Below are positions 9,531 to 16,832 of a stretch of 23,453 nt of DNA, in pieces. The notes below the pieces were generated by a model. That model did no database searches and was not told the origin of the DNA. It saw nothing but the letters and a program-made list of their open reading frames with translations. How positions within the stretch are numbered: position 1 is the first letter of the stretch; each line of letters begins with the position of its first letter. The DNA comes from Deinococcus frigens DSM 12807 (lineage in GTDB: Bacteria > Deinococcota > Deinococci > Deinococcales > Deinococcaceae), in the NCBI RefSeq assembly GCF_000701425.1, contig NZ_JNIW01000058.1, forward strand, positions 1 to 23,453. The letters run 5' to 3'. The position numbers were made by a program, and so were the translations under genes.

Positions 9531-10102
9531 GTCTTGAAGAACTGGTTTCAAGGCTGGTGGCCCTGCCCATGCGGCCCGCTGTGGTGGCCATCGAAGGCCA
9601 CGGCAGCAGCGGAAAAAGCGCCTTGGCGCAGCAACTCTCGGCGCAACTGGACGCCGTGATCGTCACGGGAGACGATTTCTACCGCGTCATGCCTGAAGAG
9701 GAACGGGCCGCATTGACGCCCGAACAGGGCTACCGGCTCTACTTCGACGACGAGCGGATGCGGGACGAGGCGATTGTGCCGCTCAAGACAGGCAGGCCAG
9801 CTTCGTATCGGCGTTACGGCTGGGAACACGGCGGGGGTCTGGGAGCGCTGGTGGAGCTGCCCGCCCGTCCCTTTGTCATCGTCGAACGAACGTATGTGAC
9901 CCGCCCGGAACTGCGTCCCCTCTACGACTTCGTCGTGTATGTCAAAACGCCCCCCGGGCTGCGTCAGGCCCGCATCACAGCCCGCCGCTGGCCGAGTGAA
10001 CCTGCCTGGCCTGAGCGCTGGGCAGCGGCAGAGCTGTGGTTCTATCGGCAGGAGCATCCAGAGGACTATGCCGATATCATCGTGTCCGGAGCGTCGCCGT
10101 GA
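9527..10102 (+). CDS. Uridine kinase-like P-loop NTPase
   Basis: This encodes about 191 residues. The Walker A motif GHGSSGKS is at 24-31, followed by VIVTGDDFYRVMPEEE, similar to the acceptor-binding region of uridine kinase and phosphoribulokinase-like enzymes. A later RITARRW segment could be the lid arginines. The protein is short and its phosphate acceptor is unknown. The GTG at 9527 is chosen because it overlaps the preceding TGA as GTGA. A longer frame starting at 9497 would lie inside the previous gene. The end overlaps mqnA, also as GTGA. Confidence 0.8.
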   Translation: MSLEELVSRLVALPMRPAVVAIEGHGSSGKSALAQQLSAQLDAVIVTGDDFYRVMPEEERAALTPEQGYRLYFDDERMRDEAIVPLKTGRPASYRRYGWEHGGGLGALVELPARPFVIVERTYVTRPELRPLYDFVVYVKTPPGLRQARITARRWPSEPAWPERWAAAELWFYRQEHPEDYADIIVSGASP

Positions 10103-10941
10103 CCTACCGCGCCGGATGGATTCACTTCACCAACGTCGCCCCAATCCTCGATTCGCTGGAGTTGCCGGCGGGCGTCACGGCCATCACGGGCGTGCCCACG
10201 CAGATGAACGCGGCGCTGCTGGCGGGGCAGGTGGACATCGCCAACATCAGCGCGGTGGAATTTATTCGGCACGCCGACATTCTGGAAGCCCTGCCGGATT
10301 TCAGCGTCAGCGTGCTGGGGCCGGTGTATTCGGTCAACCTGTTTCACACCCGCCCGCTGGAGGAACTGCGCCGGATTGCTCTGACCGCCCAGTCGGCCAT
10401 GAGTGTGGCGCTGCTGGAGGTACTGCTGCGCGAGCGCGGCCTGTCGCCTGCACTGAAGCGTGCCGAGGGCGAGGCCGAGGAGTTGCTCAGCAGCGGTTAC
10501 GACGGCGTGCTGAGAATCGGCGACAGCGCCCTGCGCGAGTGGTACCGCGTCGTCGGCCCGCTGACCGCAGAGCGCACCATGACCACCCTGCTTAACAGCG
10601 GGCGCGGCGTCACGGTCACCGATCTGGCCGTGGACTGGTTCCGGCTGACCGGGCACCCCTTCGTGTTCGCCGTGTGGGCCTACCGCAAAGGCCGCCCGCC
10701 CCCGCCGGAGCTGGTGCAGGCCATGCGCGTGGCCCGGCGGCACGGCATCGGGCATCTGGCAGAGGTGGCAGGGCGGCACGCGGCCCTGCTGGGGCTGCCC
10801 GAACGGGTGGTGCAGCATTACCTGTGGAACTTCCGCTATCACCTGGAGGCGCCGGACCGCCTGGGCCTCGAAGAATTCGCCGCCAAAGCCGTGCCGGACC
10901 ACGCACCGCTGTGCTTTGGGCAGGGGCCGGGGGAGGAGTGA
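10099..10941 (+). CDS. mqnA: Chorismate dehydratase MqnA
   Basis: This encodes 280 residues of the MqnA/MqnD periplasmic-binding-protein-like fold. It opens YRAGWIHFTNVAPIL and carries GVPTQMNAALLAGQVDIANISAVEF, the substrate-loop region, plus the domain-2 motif around LLSSGYDGVLRIGDSAL. MqnA dehydrates chorismate to 3-[(1-carboxyvinyl)oxy]benzoate, the first committed step of the futalosine menaquinone route and the substrate for MqnE. The GTG at 10099 overlaps the previous stop; a longer in-frame start at 10036 would lie inside the kinase-like gene. The protein is soluble and cytoplasmic despite its fold. Confidence 0.9.
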   Translation: MTYRAGWIHFTNVAPILDSLELPAGVTAITGVPTQMNAALLAGQVDIANISAVEFIRHADILEALPDFSVSVLGPVYSVNLFHTRPLEELRRIALTAQSAMSVALLEVLLRERGLSPALKRAEGEAEELLSSGYDGVLRIGDSALREWYRVVGPLTAERTMTTLLNSGRGVTVTDLAVDWFRLTGHPFVFAVWAYRKGRPPPPELVQAMRVARRHGIGHLAEVAGRHAALLGLPERVVQHYLWNFRYHLEAPDRLGLEEFAAKAVPDHAPLCFGQGPGEE

Positions 10942-10965
10942 GACGGGCGAACTAAACCAAAGAAA

Positions 10966-10993
10966 AAAGAGAGCCGATCAAGGCTCCCTCTTT
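10966..10993. terminator. Probable terminator after mqnA
   Basis: The hairpin has arms AAAGAGAGCC (10966-10975) and GGCTCCCTCTTT (10982-10993), with a two-base bulge and a 6-nt loop. On the plus strand only a short T run follows. On the minus strand a long T run follows, so it would also stop antisense transcription. The remaining intergenic DNA to 11211 holds small hairpins (CTTTTC/GAAAAG near 11112-11130) and no gene. Confidence 0.45.
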
Positions 10994-11198
10994 GAAGTTC
11001 AAAGCTCACGGGTGTTCTCCCGCTCTCTCTGTTCGCGCGTCCGTTTTTAAGGTTCCCGGAGGTGGACGCCTGCCCTCAAGTGCATCTGTACACGTGGCTT
11101 GCACTGCATGACCTTTTCAGGCCAGAAAAGTAAACCTATCCCGGACGCACAGAAAAGTCAAGAGCACTTGATTTTAGACCCGGTGCAACCACAGGCGC

Positions 11199-11204
11199 TA
11201 CACT
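11199..11204 (+). promoter_or_regulatory. -10 element for the crotonase gene
   Basis: TACACT ends 7 nt before ATG 11212, again implying a leaderless mRNA. No Shine-Dalgarno sequence is present upstream, which supports this. Confidence 0.45.
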
Positions 11205-11211
11205 GGCGAAT

Positions 11212-11952
11212 ATGACCTATCAAACCGTTCGCCTCTCGCGGCAGGGCGAGGTGACCACCCTGACCCTGAGCGCCAAGATGGGCAGCATGGGGCCGGAGTT
11301 CTGGCGCGAGGTGCCGCAAGTCCTTGCTGAATTGCAGGGTGCCCGGGTGCTGATCGTGCGCGGCGACAAAATCTTCAGCGCCGGGCTGGACGTGAAGGCC
11401 AACGCGGGCCAGATCGGGCCGGTGCTGGGCGACGTGGAAGGCTTTAGGGCCGTGGTGGACGAGATGCACCGGGTCACCGAGGGGCTGGCCGCGCTGCCCA
11501 TTCCGGTGATCGCCGCCGTGCATGGCTGGTGCATCGGCGCGGGGCTGGAGCTGATCAGCGGGGCGGATATCCGTCTGTGTAGCAGCGACGCCCGCTTCAG
11601 CCTGCCGGAAGTGAAACTGGGCATCGCCGCCGATCTGGGCGGCTTGCAGCGTCTGCCGCATTTAATCGGACGCGGGCGCACGGCGCATCTGGCGCTGACC
11701 GGCGAGCCGATCGACGCCGAGACCGCGGAGATCTGGGGCCTGGTCACCGATGTGCTGGACACGCCCGACGAGCTGTTCGCCAGGGCCGACCAACTCGCCG
11801 CCCAGCTCGTCGCCCTGTCCCCGAAGGCGCTGGAGGGCACCAAACGCGCGCTGACCGATGACCTGCCCCACGCCCAGAGCCTGCAAAACGCCGTAGAATG
11901 GAACGCGCATCACATGACGGTGGAAGGCTTGCAAAGCGCGCTGAAGAAGTAG
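11212..11952 (+). CDS. Crotonase-family enzyme, dienoyl-CoA isomerase-like
   Basis: This encodes 246 residues of the enoyl-CoA hydratase/isomerase superfamily. The oxyanion-hole segments are FSAGLDV (55-61) and [11 protein letters not shown] (104-114). The stretch [20 protein letters not shown], with Glu133 and Asp141, matches the acidic pair of delta(3,5)-delta(2,4)-dienoyl-CoA isomerase (ECH1 type) better than classical hydratases. The third acidic residue of ECH1 is Glu113 here rather than Asp. The inferred role is moving double bonds during oxidation of odd-position unsaturated fatty acids. The SDR gene downstream fits the same pathway. The ATG lies 7 nt after a TACACT box. Confidence 0.85.
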   Translation: MTYQTVRLSRQGEVTTLTLSAKMGSMGPEFWREVPQVLAELQGARVLIVRGDKIFSAGLDVKANAGQIGPVLGDVEGFRAVVDEMHRVTEGLAALPIPVIAAVHGWCIGAGLELISGADIRLCSSDARFSLPEVKLGIAADLGGLQRLPHLIGRGRTAHLALTGEPIDAETAEIWGLVTDVLDTPDELFARADQLAAQLVALSPKALEGTKRALTDDLPHAQSLQNAVEWNAHHMTVEGLQSALKK

Positions 11953-12005
11953 GAGGCTGGGCGACCTGCTTTCGGCCTGGGCCTGCCCGCTGGCCCCCTC
12001 ACCCC

Positions 12006-12044
12006 CTTGCTCCGCAAGGCCCCTCTCCCACCAGGGTAGAGGGG
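12006..12044. repeat. Intergenic hairpins between the crotonase and SDR genes
   Basis: CTTGC-TCC-GCAAG (12006-12018) is followed by a perfect 7-bp inverted repeat CCCCTCT/AGAGGGG with an 11-nt spacer (12020-12044). Short tandem variants of ACCCTTAGACT follow to about 12085. The block resembles the C/G-run hairpin at 1931-1960 and may be a dispersed intergenic repeat or a terminator. Confidence 0.4.
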
Positions 12045-12097
12045 TCAACCCTCAGACTCCTGGACCCTTAGACTTTTAGACCCTCCGAAGGAGCCTT

Positions 12098-12940
12098 ATG
12101 ACCCTCAATCCCGGCACGCCCGAATCCACCTTCCGCCCCGACCTCTTGCAGGGCAAGCACGCGCTGATTACCGGCGGCGGCAGCGGCATTAACCTGGGTA
12201 TCGCGCAGAGTTTCGCGGCGCACGGCTGCGCGGTCACGATCCTGGGGCGCAATCTGGAAAAGGCCCAGAAGGCTGCCCGGGGCATCGTGGAGGCGGGCGG
12301 CAAAGCTCTCGGCGTCAGCGCAGACGTGCGCGACTTCGCGGCGCTGGAGGCGGCAGTGGCGCTGGCCACCGCAGAATTTGGAGACTTCGATATCGTGCTG
12401 GCGGGGGCGGCGGGCAACTTCCCGGCTCCGGTGGACGGCATCTCACCCAACGGCTTTAAAACCGTGGTGGACATCGATCTGCTGGGCACCTACAACACCA
12501 TTAAGGCGGCCTCGCCCCGGCTGAAAGCGCCCGGCGGCAACGTGCTGAGCATCAGCGCCTACGGCATCCCGGTGCCGATGCAGGCGCATGTGGTGGCCGC
12601 CAAGGCCGGGGTGGACATGCTGACGCGTACGCTGGCCATCGAGTGGGGCCTGCGCGGCATCCGCGTGAATGCCATCATCCCCGGCCCCATCGACGGCACC
12701 GAGGGCATGGCGCGGCTGGCCCCCGACGAGGAAAGCCGCAGCCAGGTGGCCGGGTCCGTGCCGCTGGGCCGCATGGGCATCCCGCAGGACATCGCCAACG
12801 CCGCGCTGTTTCTGGTCAGCGACGCGGCCAGCTACCTGACCGGCGTGATCCTGCCGGTGGACGGCGGCCAGAACATGCTGGGCGGCGCGCCGCAGTACCA
12901 GACCTTCCAGGCGATGGGCTTCGGGCAGAAAAAGGGCTGA
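12098..12940 (+). CDS. SDR oxidoreductase, 2,4-dienoyl-CoA reductase-like
   Basis: This encodes 280 residues with the SDR cofactor motif [10 protein letters not shown] (25-34) and LGR before residue 52, suggesting NADP(H) use. [10 protein letters not shown] and [18 protein letters not shown] match the DECR group. The usual YxxxK catalytic tyrosine is replaced (Val165 before Lys169), as in animal 2,4-dienoyl-CoA reductases. [10 protein letters not shown] is also a DECR hallmark. The enzyme would reduce 2,4-dienoyl-CoA to an enoyl-CoA during unsaturated fatty acid oxidation, working with the crotonase upstream. A strong ribosome-binding site GAAGGAG (12087-12093) precedes the ATG. Confidence 0.85.
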   Translation: MTLNPGTPESTFRPDLLQGKHALITGGGSGINLGIAQSFAAHGCAVTILGRNLEKAQKAARGIVEAGGKALGVSADVRDFAALEAAVALATAEFGDFDIVLAGAAGNFPAPVDGISPNGFKTVVDIDLLGTYNTIKAASPRLKAPGGNVLSISAYGIPVPMQAHVVAAKAGVDMLTRTLAIEWGLRGIRVNAIIPGPIDGTEGMARLAPDEESRSQVAGSVPLGRMGIPQDIANAALFLVSDAASYLTGVILPVDGGQNMLGGAPQYQTFQAMGFGQKKG

Positions 12941-12953
12941 GCGGGGCAGAACG

Positions 12954-12984
12954 GGGGAAGGGGCATCCCGCCTTCTTCCCCTTT
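12954..12984 (+). terminator. Probable terminator after the SDR gene
   Basis: The arms GGGGAAG (12954-12960) and CTTCCCC (12975-12981) form a hairpin followed by TTTCTCATT. An inner GGG/CCC pairing adds stability. The hairpin lies 14 nt after the SDR stop codon. Confidence 0.55.
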
Positions 12985-13007
12985 CTCATTCCACATGTAC
13001 TCATCAG

Positions 13008-13035
13008 ACTCATAATTTAAAATCAGATTATGAGT
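13008..13035. promoter_or_regulatory. Inverted repeat, candidate operator/promoter of nadV
   Basis: A perfect 9-bp inverted repeat, ACTCATAAT (13008-13016) and ATTATGAGT (13027-13035), is separated by 10 nt. It is far more AT-rich than its surroundings. A further ACTCAT lies just upstream (13000-13005). It sits 30 nt before the nadV start, which has its own AGGAGG site (13053-13058). This is the layout expected for a repressor dimer site over a promoter. The binding protein is unknown; an NAD-responsive regulator is a guess. Confidence 0.5.
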
Positions 13036-13064
13036 AGCAGAAGAACTGACCCAGGAGGCCCACT

Positions 13065-14465
13065 ATGACCCGCAGCACCCTCCCCCACCTGAGCGACGAC
13101 AACCTGATTCTGGACACCGACAGCTACAAGAGCAGTCACTTTCTGCAATACCCCCCCGGTACCACCCGGCTGTTCTCGTATCTGGAATCGCGCGGTGGGC
13201 GCTACCCGGTCACGCGCTTTTTTGGGCTGCAATACATCCTGGACCGCTACCTGACGCGCCCCATCACGGCGGAGATGGTGGACGAGGCCAGAGCCTTGAT
13301 CGAGGCGCACGGCGAACCCTTCCCCTACGAAGGCTGGATGCGCGTAGTCAACGTTCACGGCGGCAAGCTGCCACTGGAGGTGCGCGCCGTTCCCGAGGGC
13401 ACCCTGGTTCCCATCCACAACGTGCTGATGAGCGTGACCAACACCGATCCCGAGTTGCCGTGGCTGGTGGGCTGGTTCGAGACCATGCTGATGCGCGTGT
13501 GGTATCCGGTCACCGTCTGCACGCAGAGCTGGCACATCCGCCAGATCATCGGCAAGGCGCTGGAGCAGACCTGTGACGACGCGGCGGCGGAACTGCCCTT
13601 CAAGCTGCACGATTTCGGCAGCCGGGGCGTCAGCAGCCGCGAGAGCGCGGGCCTGGGGGCGCTGGCGCATCTGGTCAACTTTCAGGGCAGCGACACGCTG
13701 GAAGCCCTGCGGGTGGCCCGCAACCACTACGACGCCGACATCGCGGGGTTTTCCATCCCCGCCGCCGAACACAGCACCATTACCAGTTGGGGCAAGGAGC
13801 ATGAGGTAGACGCCTACCGCAACATGGTCACCCAGTTCGGCAAGCCGGGCGGGTTGTACTCGGTGGTCAGCGACAGCTATGACCTGAAATACGCCATCAA
13901 CACCCACTGGGGCGAAACGCTGCGGCAACTGGTGATCGACAGCGGCGGCACGCTGGTGGTCCGGCCCGACAGCGGCGAGCCGCCCGCGATGGTCCGGCTG
14001 GCCGTGCGCGCCCTGGCCGCCAAATTCGGCACCACGGTCAACAAGTTGGGCTATCAGGTTCTCAACCATGTGCGCGTGATTCAGGGCGACGGTATTGACG
14101 AGCAGACCATCACCCAGATTCTGCAGAACCTGTTGATCGACGGCTTCAGCGCCGAGAACGTCACCTTCGGCATGGGCGGCGCGCTGCTGCAAAAGGTAGA
14201 CCGCGACACCCAGCGTTTTGCCTACAAGGCCAGCGCGGGCGTGATCGACGGCGCGTACCGGGGCATCTACAAAGACCCCGTGACCGATCCTGGCAAGCGC
14301 AGCAAGGACGGCGTCCTCGATCTGGTCATGGAAAATGGCCGGATGACCACCCGCGCCTACTACACCTTCGACACCGACTTCCCCGGCTCGTTGATGCGGA
14401 CGGTGTATAGGGATGGAGAGTTGCTGATGCGAGATAGCTTGGAAGAAATTAGGGGGCGGGGGTAA
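13065..14465 (+). CDS. nadV: Nicotinamide phosphoribosyltransferase (NAMPT/NadV)
   Basis: This encodes 466 residues, the usual NAMPT length. LDTDSYKSSHFLQYPP opens the type II phosphoribosyltransferase fold. HDFGSRGVSS and HLVNFQGSDT follow, with Asp210 at the position that selects the nicotinamide amide. The catalytic His236 is in IPAAEHSTITSWGKEHEVDA. The enzyme makes NMN from nicotinamide and PRPP in NAD salvage. An AGGAGG site 7 nt before the ATG and an upstream inverted repeat suggest regulated expression. The island that follows begins 2 nt after its stop codon and separates it from pnuC, its likely former operon partner. Confidence 0.93.
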   Translation: MTRSTLPHLSDDNLILDTDSYKSSHFLQYPPGTTRLFSYLESRGGRYPVTRFFGLQYILDRYLTRPITAEMVDEARALIEAHGEPFPYEGWMRVVNVHGGKLPLEVRAVPEGTLVPIHNVLMSVTNTDPELPWLVGWFETMLMRVWYPVTVCTQSWHIRQIIGKALEQTCDDAAAELPFKLHDFGSRGVSSRESAGLGALAHLVNFQGSDTLEALRVARNHYDADIAGFSIPAAEHSTITSWGKEHEVDAYRNMVTQFGKPGGLYSVVSDSYDLKYAINTHWGETLRQLVIDSGGTLVVRPDSGEPPAMVRLAVRALAAKFGTTVNKLGYQVLNHVRVIQGDGIDEQTITQILQNLLIDGFSAENVTFGMGGALLQKVDRDTQRFAYKASAGVIDGAYRGIYKDPVTDPGKRSKDGVLDLVMENGRMTTRAYYTFDTDFPGSLMRTVYRDGELLMRDSLEEIRGRG

Positions 14466-14467
14466 AT

Positions 14468-15859
14468 ATGGACAAGAGGTATACAGTCTTTGTCAGCAGC
14501 ACATTTGACGACCTGAGTGACGCACGCTGGGCTGTCGCCAGAGGCTTGATGCGTTTTAACATGATTCCTCTGGGTATGGAGGCTTTCACTGCTTCCAATC
14601 TAAGCCAATGGGAAATTATTAAAAAGACCATTGATTTGAGCGACTATTACATTCTTATTTTAGGAAATCGGTACGGCACGATAGACCCAGAATCAGAAAT
14701 TAGCTATACGGAGAAAGAATATCGATATGCTCTGGAGCAAGAAATTCCGTGCTTAGCCTTTTTATCAAAAGATGTCTCAGTCGCTCCCAAAGATATTGAG
14801 TCTGACACGCATCGGGAGAAATTGGCCGCCTTCCGTGAACTTGCCTCTAAAGCACGAATGGTAGATTTCTGGACAAATCCCGATGAGTTGACAGCTAAGG
14901 CAGCAACGTCCATGTTTGGCGCACAGATGGACTCTCCCCGCCCTGGCTGGATTAGAAATCCGCAATCAAGTCCAGAGGTAGCCGAGGAATTGGCGCGTCT
15001 CAGTCGGAGAAATTCTGAGCTTGAACGTGAAATAGAACGTTTAAAACAAGATGATGTCAAGGCGCCATCTATCGACATAAAGCTGAATAGTTTGAATGAG
15101 CATGGGATTTTATATTTTGATATTCAATCCGTTCCAAAATTAAGAAATGAAATTCTTGAGAGTAAAAGAAAAAGGATAGAGCCAATTATGGCTTCCAAGT
15201 ATTGGTCTCTTACGAGATTTAGTGTACCTGATCCCAAAATTTTAGCTCCGACTCTATCAATGATTGCTGGATTCAGTAAGCCTTATATACTCGATGACAT
15301 TAGGGTCAGCAATGTAAAAGACTTTTTGAAACGTTTTAATATAGATACAGAAATTTTTAACTGGGATTTCAGACTAATTGGTATGCAACAAATATCAACT
15401 GGATATCAAGGCTTACCAATATCAAGCTTAGAAGTAAGCGGCGGAGAAGATGTGATTAAATACCATCTTTTTGAAGAAATTGAGGGAATCATAGATGAAT
15501 TTAACACCGAAGAAAGATTAAGATTAAGCAGAGATTCCAAGCATCTAATTAGCTTTAAGTTATTTAATCGGAGTGAGATAGCAGCAAGAGACTTGAATAT
15601 TACTATTTCTTTCACAGATTCCACTACTAACGTCGAAACTATGGCAGAAAGCAAAAACTCATCAAACCTCTCTAAAGCTATATTATCTCCAGGTGAGAGC
15701 ATAAATATTGAAGATTTCTATTATATAGTCGATAAAAATATGCACTTTAATGAAGGCAGCTATGAAGAGATTATTGAAATAAAAATAACAGGAAGTAATC
15801 TTAGTAAACCAATCACATTCCGTAGTACCATTCACATCGAGGTAGGGCAACAAACGTGA
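14468..15859 (+). CDS. DUF4062-domain protein, AT-rich, putative defence effector
   Basis: This encodes 463 residues. Residues 4-90 form a DUF4062 domain: YTVFVSSTFDDLSDARWAV, then PLGMEAF, SDYYILILGNRYGTI and SYTEKEYRYAL. DUF4062 is a Rossmann-like, TIR-resembling domain often found at the N-terminus of STAND-type defence NTPases. This protein has no NTPase. A short coiled coil (about 170-195) leads into a 260-residue C-terminal region I do not recognise, rich in Ile, Asn and beta-type segments. Codon use (many ATA, AGA, AAA) and base composition are much more AT-rich than anything else in the window, indicating recent transfer. It starts 2 nt after the nadV stop, so it could be read from the nadV promoter. 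Confidence 0.8.
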   Translation: MDKRYTVFVSSTFDDLSDARWAVARGLMRFNMIPLGMEAFTASNLSQWEIIKKTIDLSDYYILILGNRYGTIDPESEISYTEKEYRYALEQEIPCLAFLSKDVSVAPKDIESDTHREKLAAFRELASKARMVDFWTNPDELTAKAATSMFGAQMDSPRPGWIRNPQSSPEVAEELARLSRRNSELEREIERLKQDDVKAPSIDIKLNSLNEHGILYFDIQSVPKLRNEILESKRKRIEPIMASKYWSLTRFSVPDPKILAPTLSMIAGFSKPYILDDIRVSNVKDFLKRFNIDTEIFNWDFRLIGMQQISTGYQGLPISSLEVSGGEDVIKYHLFEEIEGIIDEFNTEERLRLSRDSKHLISFKLFNRSEIAARDLNITISFTDSTTNVETMAESKNSSNLSKAILSPGESINIEDFYYIVDKNMHFNEGSYEEIIEIKITGSNLSKPITFRSTIHIEVGQQT

Positions 15860-15864
15860 AAGGG

Positions 15865-16010
15865 TGAACGCCCTCACCCCCTCCTCCCCGCCCTGCAAAC
15901 CCTCGAACCATTGGGCCTTGTCCGCCGCTGCCATTCAAACGTGGTCAGCCTCAGCCAATCCTGAGCAGGCGGGCCGCCTCGCCCGGTATCTGGAGGCCGA
16001 GCTTCGCGCG
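15865..16010 (+). repeat. Decayed partial copy of the 5' end of the gene at 19264 (repeat A)
   Basis: This stretch aligns with 19265-19410 over its whole length at roughly 85-90% identity by eye, beginning TGAACGCCCTCA and including the shared CGCCCGGTATCTGGAGGCC. One base is missing near its start and one added about 45 nt later, so the reading frame is disturbed and then restored. It stops abruptly at 16010, where the shared gene would continue. It begins 5 nt after the DUF4062 stop. It is a pseudogene fragment or target duplication, not a working gene. Confidence 0.85.
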
Positions 16011-16040
16011 TCATCCCAGACACACACCGCTATAGCCGAA

Positions 16041-16066
16041 AGCATAATATAGCGCTATGCTATACT
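16041..16066 (+). promoter_or_regulatory. higBA promoter and palindromic operator
   Basis: TATACT (16061-16066) lies 7 nt before ATG 16074, giving a leaderless start. Just upstream is the perfect palindrome ATAGCGCTAT (16049-16058), nested in an outer repeat AGCATA/TATGCT (16041-16046 and 16056-16061). HigA-type antitoxins repress their own operon through such palindromes, so this is the likely HigA site. Confidence 0.5.
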
Positions 16067-16073
16067 CATCCTC

Positions 16074-16370
16074 ATGGGAATGAACGCGCTCACGCTGACG
16101 GTGCTGATCGCGTTCTGGACGGACCACCCCGACGCAGAAAAGCCGTTACGCGAGTGGTACAGACTGGTCCATTCGCGCGAATACGGTTCGTTTGCAGACG
16201 TGAAGGCGGACTTCGGCAGTGCGGACTGGGTTCAGGGATTCATAGTCTTTGACATGGGCGGCAACAAATACCGCCTGATCGTTCGCCCCAATTTTGCTGG
16301 AAAGCGTTTTTACATTCAGGGCCTATACACCCACAAGCAGTACGACGCCTGGACCCAGGAGCTGAGGTGA
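16074..16370 (+). CDS. higB: HigB-family mRNA interferase toxin
   Basis: This encodes 98 residues of the HigB family (RelE fold): LIAFWTDHPDAEKPLREWYRLV, SFADVKADFGSADWV, then the core FDMGGNKYRLIV and YIQGLYTHKQYDAW. HigB toxins cut mRNA on translating ribosomes. ATG 16074 is preferred because a TATACT box ends 7 nt upstream. A second ATG at 16080 begins ATGAACGCGCTCA, which resembles the junction motif of this island. The stop overlaps an in-frame GTG of higA, and the toxin-first order is typical of hig loci. Confidence 0.9.
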   Translation: MGMNALTLTVLIAFWTDHPDAEKPLREWYRLVHSREYGSFADVKADFGSADWVQGFIVFDMGGNKYRLIVRPNFAGKRFYIQGLYTHKQYDAWTQELR

Positions 16371-16372
16371 CC

Positions 16373-16789
16373 ATGACCAACTTCACGGAAATCACGCGTT
16401 CGTTTCAGGAGCTGAGCGGTCTGGCCCCCGAGTTCTTCATGGACATCCGCAGCGACGAAGAGCTGAGCCGCGCCACGGCCTTCCTATACCACTTCGATTT
16501 TGAGGTCAAGGGCGAAGGGCCACACCCATTAGACCCGCTGGCCGACATCCTGATGCAGAAAATCGCGGCGTATGAGGCCGTCCACTTTCCCATGCCGGGA
16601 ACAGATGGGCCGGACATGCTGGCGTTCATGCTGGAGCAGCGGCCCCTGACGCAAAAGGCGCTGGCGGAGGCAAGCGGAATCCCGCAGAGCACCCTCAGCG
16701 ATCTGATCCACCGCAAACGAGACTTCACGGCGGACCATGCGCGGCGACTGGGCGAATTCTTCCGGGTCAGCCCTGGGATTTTTCTCTGA
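16373..16789 (+). CDS. higA: HigA-family antitoxin with C-terminal HTH
   Basis: This encodes 138 residues. The N-terminal part contains the SDEELSRATAFLYHFDFEVKGE and HPLDPLADIL segments typical of HigA antitoxins encoded after HigB. The C-terminal helix-turn-helix (about 92-115, LTQKALAEASGIPQSTLSDL) is of the XRE type and should bind the palindrome upstream of higB. ATG 16373 is chosen over GTG 16367 because GAGG precedes it at good spacing. The stop codon TGA (16787-16789) is the first three bases of a TGAACGCCCTCA repeat, so the gene ends exactly at the cassette junction. Confidence 0.88.
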   Translation: MTNFTEITRSFQELSGLAPEFFMDIRSDEELSRATAFLYHFDFEVKGEGPHPLDPLADILMQKIAAYEAVHFPMPGTDGPDMLAFMLEQRPLTQKALAEASGIPQSTLSDLIHRKRDFTADHARRLGEFFRVSPGIFL

Positions 16790-16822
16790 ACGCCCTCACT
16801 CCTCTCCTTCCCGCCCGGTATC
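16787..16822 (+). repeat. Internally deleted copy of the 19264 gene 5' end (repeat B)
   Basis: The first 30 nt match 19265-19294 at 26 positions, beginning TGAACGCCCTCA. They then run straight into GGTATC, which in the full gene lies about 90 nt further on, following the same GCCC. This looks like a deletion between short GCCC repeats. The copy lies between higA and the methyltransferase start, whose AGGA ribosome site begins right after it. Confidence 0.7.
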
Positions 16823-16832
16823 CAGGAATTCC

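Noticed and set aside
11081..11165. Small direct repeat CAGAAAAGT and hairpins as a regulatory RNA
   Set aside because: The stems are short (6 bp) with no promoter-terminator pairing around them, so the signal is too weak to call.
13023..14192. Long minus-strand open frame opposite nadV
   Set aside because: It is antisense to a clearly conserved NAMPT, with typical shadow composition.
15864..16052. A real 62-residue protein between the DUF4062 gene and higB
   Set aside because: It is a truncated, frame-disturbed copy of the start of the gene at 19264 and is better treated as a repeat.
16737..16832. Methyltransferase start at 16737
   Set aside because: That frame would overlap higA by about 50 nt and run through the decayed repeat; ATG 16833 has a good ribosome site.
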